Positions 24,804 to 26,958 of a DNA stretch of 26,958 nt are shown in pieces (the first letter of the stretch is position 1; each line of letters begins with the position of its first letter). This stretch comes from CAVAWX01 sp963592385 (GTDB lineage: Bacteria; Actinomycetota; Coriobacteriia; Coriobacteriales; QAMH01): NCBI GenBank assembly GCA_963592385.1, contig CAVAWX010000015.1, forward strand, positions 1 to 26,958. The letters are read 5' to 3'. The notes beneath the pieces are model-generated. The model was not told where the DNA came from, made no database searches, and worked only from the letters and a program-made list of their open reading frames with translations. A program made the position numbers and the translations under genes.

Positions 24804-25517
24804 ATGACGCAGACCGATCCCTACAAAGCACTCGGACTCAGCGCGGGCGCCTCCAAAGACGAGGTGACCCGCGCCTATCGCAAGCTTGCCAAAAAGTACC
24901 ACCCCGACCTCAACCCGGGGGATGCGACGGCGGCAAAGAAGATGGCCGAGGTCAACGCCGCCTACGATTCCATCGTGAACGGCACGCCCTACGGCCCGCG
25001 CGCGTCGGCCGGGCGCCCTGGGTCTGCGGGCAGCCCCCACACCCAGACGCGCAGCACCGGCTCCTCGACGACCAGCTCGTCGGGCGGCAGCAGGCAGCAG
25101 CAGGGCGGCGGGGCATACGGCCCGTTCGCCGGCTACGATTTCGACGAGCGCGCCACGGGCGGCTCCGGGCAGGGCAGCGCCAACGCGGGCAACCCCTTCG
25201 AGGAGATGTTTCGCCAGTGGGCCCGCCAGGCGCAAGGCCAGCAGCAGCAACAGAGCTGGCAGCAGCAGCAACAACAACAGCAGCAGGCCTGGCAGCAACG
25301 CCGCCAGCAGGCCCAAAGCCAGACGAGCGGCTGCCTGAAGGTCGTCATCATCATCATCGCGATAAACCTGGTCATCAATCTGCTGCTGGGCGGATGCTCG
25401 GCGCTGCGCTACGGCATACTCTCCGGCGGCGCGAATTCGAATTCCGGCAGCTCGGCCACCCAGTCCACCCAGACGACCCAGACTTCCCAGGTCCTGGACA
25501 GCTCCGCGAACGTCTAG
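24804..25517 (+). CDS. Membrane-anchored J-domain protein with polyglutamine tract
   Basis: 237 residues from ATG 24804. The J domain is at 1-60 (DPYKALGLSAGASKDEVTRA, then KKYHPDLNPGD with the HPD at 33-35). There is no zinc finger or DnaJ C-terminal domain. A Ser/Gly/Gln-rich linker follows. At about 145-172 is a run of glutamines with interspersed Ser, Trp and Ala, coded largely by CAG and CAA. Residues 176-198 (GCLKVVIIIIAINLVINLLLGGC) form a likely membrane span, with a Ser/Thr/Gln-rich tail after it. J domains stimulate the ATPase of Hsp70 partners. Here the protein should act at the membrane, with either end exposed. Glutamine-rich tracts are uncommon in GC-rich bacterial proteins and may vary in length. 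Confidence 0.88.
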   Translation: MTQTDPYKALGLSAGASKDEVTRAYRKLAKKYHPDLNPGDATAAKKMAEVNAAYDSIVNGTPYGPRASAGRPGSAGSPHTQTRSTGSSTTSSSGGSRQQQGGGAYGPFAGYDFDERATGGSGQGSANAGNPFEEMFRQWARQAQGQQQQQSWQQQQQQQQQAWQQRRQQAQSQTSGCLKVVIIIIAINLVINLLLGGCSALRYGILSGGANSNSGSSATQSTQTTQTSQVLDSSANV

Positions 25518-25551
25518 CGCGGACGCGGCGCAAGTTCGCCCACCGCGCCGC

Positions 25552-25656
25552 TTCACCCGCGCCTCGCGCTGCTTCACCCACAGGGCGCGGCACCTCGCCA
25601 ACAGGCTGCGGCGCTTCACCCGCAGGCCGCGCGGCTTCACCCATGCCCTCGCGCGG
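25552..25656 (+). repeat. Tandem 21-bp imperfect repeats
   Basis: Five consecutive 21-bp units start at 25552, 25573, 25594, 25615 and 25636. TTCACCC opens units 1, 2, 4 and 5 (unit 3 has CTCGCCA) and is followed by GC-rich sequence. A degenerate unit precedes at 25531. They fill the gap between the J-domain gene and the HlyD-like gene. A 21-bp spacing puts the TTCACCC boxes on one face of the helix, so they could bind a protein or be a slippage product. Confidence 0.6.
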
Positions 25657-25757
25657 CGGCCTTCATCCGATGCGCGCGCGTGCCATATAGCCGCAGGGAT
25701 GCGCTTTGGGGTACCATGCACACCCATCGGGAGGATTCTCGCAGAACAGGAACGAGT

Positions 25758-26958
25758 ATGGTGAAAAGCGCTTTGGGGGCAACGAGGGGCGGCAAGCGGA
25801 CGGCCGGCATCGTCGTCGCCGTCGTGGTCGTGGCCCTCATCATCTTCGGCGGCGGCGCCTATCTGTTCACCCAGCTGTTCACCGGGCAGATCCGCCAGGT
25901 CGGCCAGATGCAGACCATGCAGCTCACGGCGTCGAGCTACGCTCCGAAGGTGGAGGCGAGCGGCTCGTTTCGCGCGGCGTCCAGCGCGGCGGTCAGCCCC
26001 GAGGTGGACGGCACGATCAACGACGTGAAGGTGAAGTCCGGCGACGCGGTGAAGAAGGGCGACGTCCTCTTCACCATCGACAACGCGCAGATCACCCAGG
26101 AGGCCAACTCCGCGAAGACGGCCTACGACGAGGCGACGGCTGCTCTGACCACGGCAAACAGCGCCCTCGAGGAGGCTAACTCGAAGTTGAAGACGGCGCA
26201 GGAGGCGCGCGATACGGCCAAGTCGGCGGCCGAGACCCGCGACGCTGCCGAGGCGGCCAGGCAGCAGCGCGACCAGCAGTCCAGCGCGACGCAGAAGCGC
26301 TCCGCTGCGAGTGCGGGCGCCACCATAGTGCCCGTGACCTCGGCATCCGGCAGCACGTCCACGTTCGACTCGACGGCCTACGACGCGGCCGTAGACGAGG
26401 CGCAAAGCGAGGTGGACAAGGCGCAGTCCCAGGTGGACACGGCGAAGAAGACGGCGGATGCGGCCAAGACCACCTACGACAACGCGGCCGCGAAGGCAGA
26501 AAAGCTCACGGTCTCGGCGCCGTCGGACGGCACGGTCGTGGACCTGAAGGTGCAGAAGGGCATGACCTCGCAGGCGGTGAACTCGCAGGGCGCCGCGCTG
26601 CAGATCGCCGACCTGTCCACCCTGACCGCCGTGGTGACGGTGCCCGCCTCGCAGATCGCGACCATCTCGACGGGGCTGAAGGCGACCATCACGTCCTCGT
26701 CGCTGCCCGACCAGACGATCAACGCGACCGTCTCGAAGGTGGGCGACGCGCCCGTCGCGGCCAGCACGTCCACGCAGAACAGCTCGAGCTCGAACAGCAG
26801 CTCGAACGCGAGCACGAACTCCACCACCACGCAGACGAGCTGGGCAGGCGCGTCCGTGCTCAAGGCGGCAAGCTCCAGCTCCAATTCGAGCTCCGGTTCC
26901 AGTTCTTCTTCGAGCCAGTCCACGCAGGACTCCTCGACGAGCTACTACGAGGTCACCC
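25758..26958 (+). CDS. HlyD-family membrane-fusion / efflux adaptor (3' end outside window)
   Basis: It starts at ATG 25758 with AGGA a few bases upstream. The frame is open to the right edge (400 codons), so the end is outside. The N-terminal membrane span is at about residues 15-36 (TAGIVVAVVVVALIIFGGGAYLF). Next comes a lipoyl-like barrel with SPEVDGTINDVKVKSGDAV and KKGDVLFTIDN. A long helical hairpin rich in Ala, Glu, Lys and Gln runs from about 113 to 250. The second barrel half reads KLTVSAPSDGTVVDLKVQKG, then LQIADLSTLTAVVTVPASQI. From about residue 335 to the edge it has a Ser/Asn/Thr-rich stretch. Such proteins link an inner-membrane ABC or other exporter to an outer partner; ABC transporter genes would be expected just to the right. 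The cargo is unknown. Confidence 0.85.
   Translation, partial: MVKSALGATRGGKRTAGIVVAVVVVALIIFGGGAYLFTQLFTGQIRQVGQMQTMQLTASSYAPKVEASGSFRAASSAAVSPEVDGTINDVKVKSGDAVKKGDVLFTIDNAQITQEANSAKTAYDEATAALTTANSALEEANSKLKTAQEARDTAKSAAETRDAAEAARQQRDQQSSATQKRSAASAGATIVPVTSASGSTSTFDSTAYDAAVDEAQSEVDKAQSQVDTAKKTADAAKTTYDNAAAKAEKLTVSAPSDGTVVDLKVQKGMTSQAVNSQGAALQIADLSTLTAVVTVPASQIATISTGLKATITSSSLPDQTINATVSKVGDAPVAASTSTQNSSSSNSSSNASTNSTTTQTSWAGASVLKAASSSSNSSSGSSSSSSQSTQDSSTSYYEVT

Noticed and set aside
25375..25644. Minus-strand small gene with a 7-residue GEAARPx repeat
   Set aside because: The periodicity simply reflects the 21-bp DNA repeat, no ribosome-binding site is seen, and the frame runs into the antisense of the J-domain gene.
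17805..25656. GGGTGAA or TTCACCC as a Chi-like site for AddAB
   Set aside because: GGTGAA also arises often from ordinary Val-Lys codons (GTG AAG) and occurs in both orientations; no strand bias could be shown by eye.
1..26958. CRISPR array, tRNA or rRNA genes, transposase, prophage genes
   Set aside because: None was seen; repeats present are a dispersed pair, a 21-bp tandem array and short operator-like boxes without spacer structure.

Overview
The window is 26.96 kb of high-GC bacterial chromosome with short intergenic gaps and many overlapping or nearly overlapping genes. The gene content suggests an anaerobic actinomycete of the class Coriobacteriia, perhaps related to Eggerthellaceae. 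That content is a giant 2-hydroxyacyl-CoA dehydratase activase, a PucR-type regulator, a SufE/SufS pair, a LUD protein, an oxygen-independent coproporphyrinogen-oxidase-like radical SAM enzyme and an AddAB-type helicase-nuclease. The taxonomic assignment is inference from gene content and composition; there is no rRNA marker and no tRNA was seen.

Layout. Bases 1-5195 hold the 3' part of the activase, broken near its end by a 10-N assembly gap, and a coupled HI0933/BaiN-like flavoprotein gene that carries a frameshift. Bases 5272-11454 form a five-gene module: a PucR-like regulator, an L-fucose-isomerase-like cysteine-rich protein, SufE, an acyl-carrier-protein-like small protein and SufS. Two direct copies of a 118-bp non-coding repeat (about 86 % identical, no gaps) bracket the module. 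Bases 11517-13162 hold a polytopic membrane protein and, convergent to it, a LUD-domain protein, with a strong terminator between them.

Bases 13331-15594 look like a rearranged spot. A DUF4143-type ATPase gene lies between an intact small CxCxxC protein gene and a deleted relic of the same locus, next to a 62-bp imperfect palindrome. Bases 15679-17652 are a tail-anchored unknown protein directly abutting a radical SAM gene. Bases 17833-24761 are the addB and addA homologues, with a 4-base start/stop overlap. Bases 24804-26958 are a membrane-anchored J-domain protein with a polyglutamine tract, an array of 21-bp repeats, and the 5' part of a HlyD-family membrane-fusion protein.

How the genes may work together. 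SufE and SufS should mobilise sulfur from cysteine. The ACP-like protein between them, and the cysteine clusters in the two upstream genes, make iron-sulfur or sulfur chemistry a plausible theme for the bracketed module, but this is inference. AddA and AddB should form one double-strand-break-resecting enzyme. Long open frames opposite the real genes are an effect of high GC and were left out.
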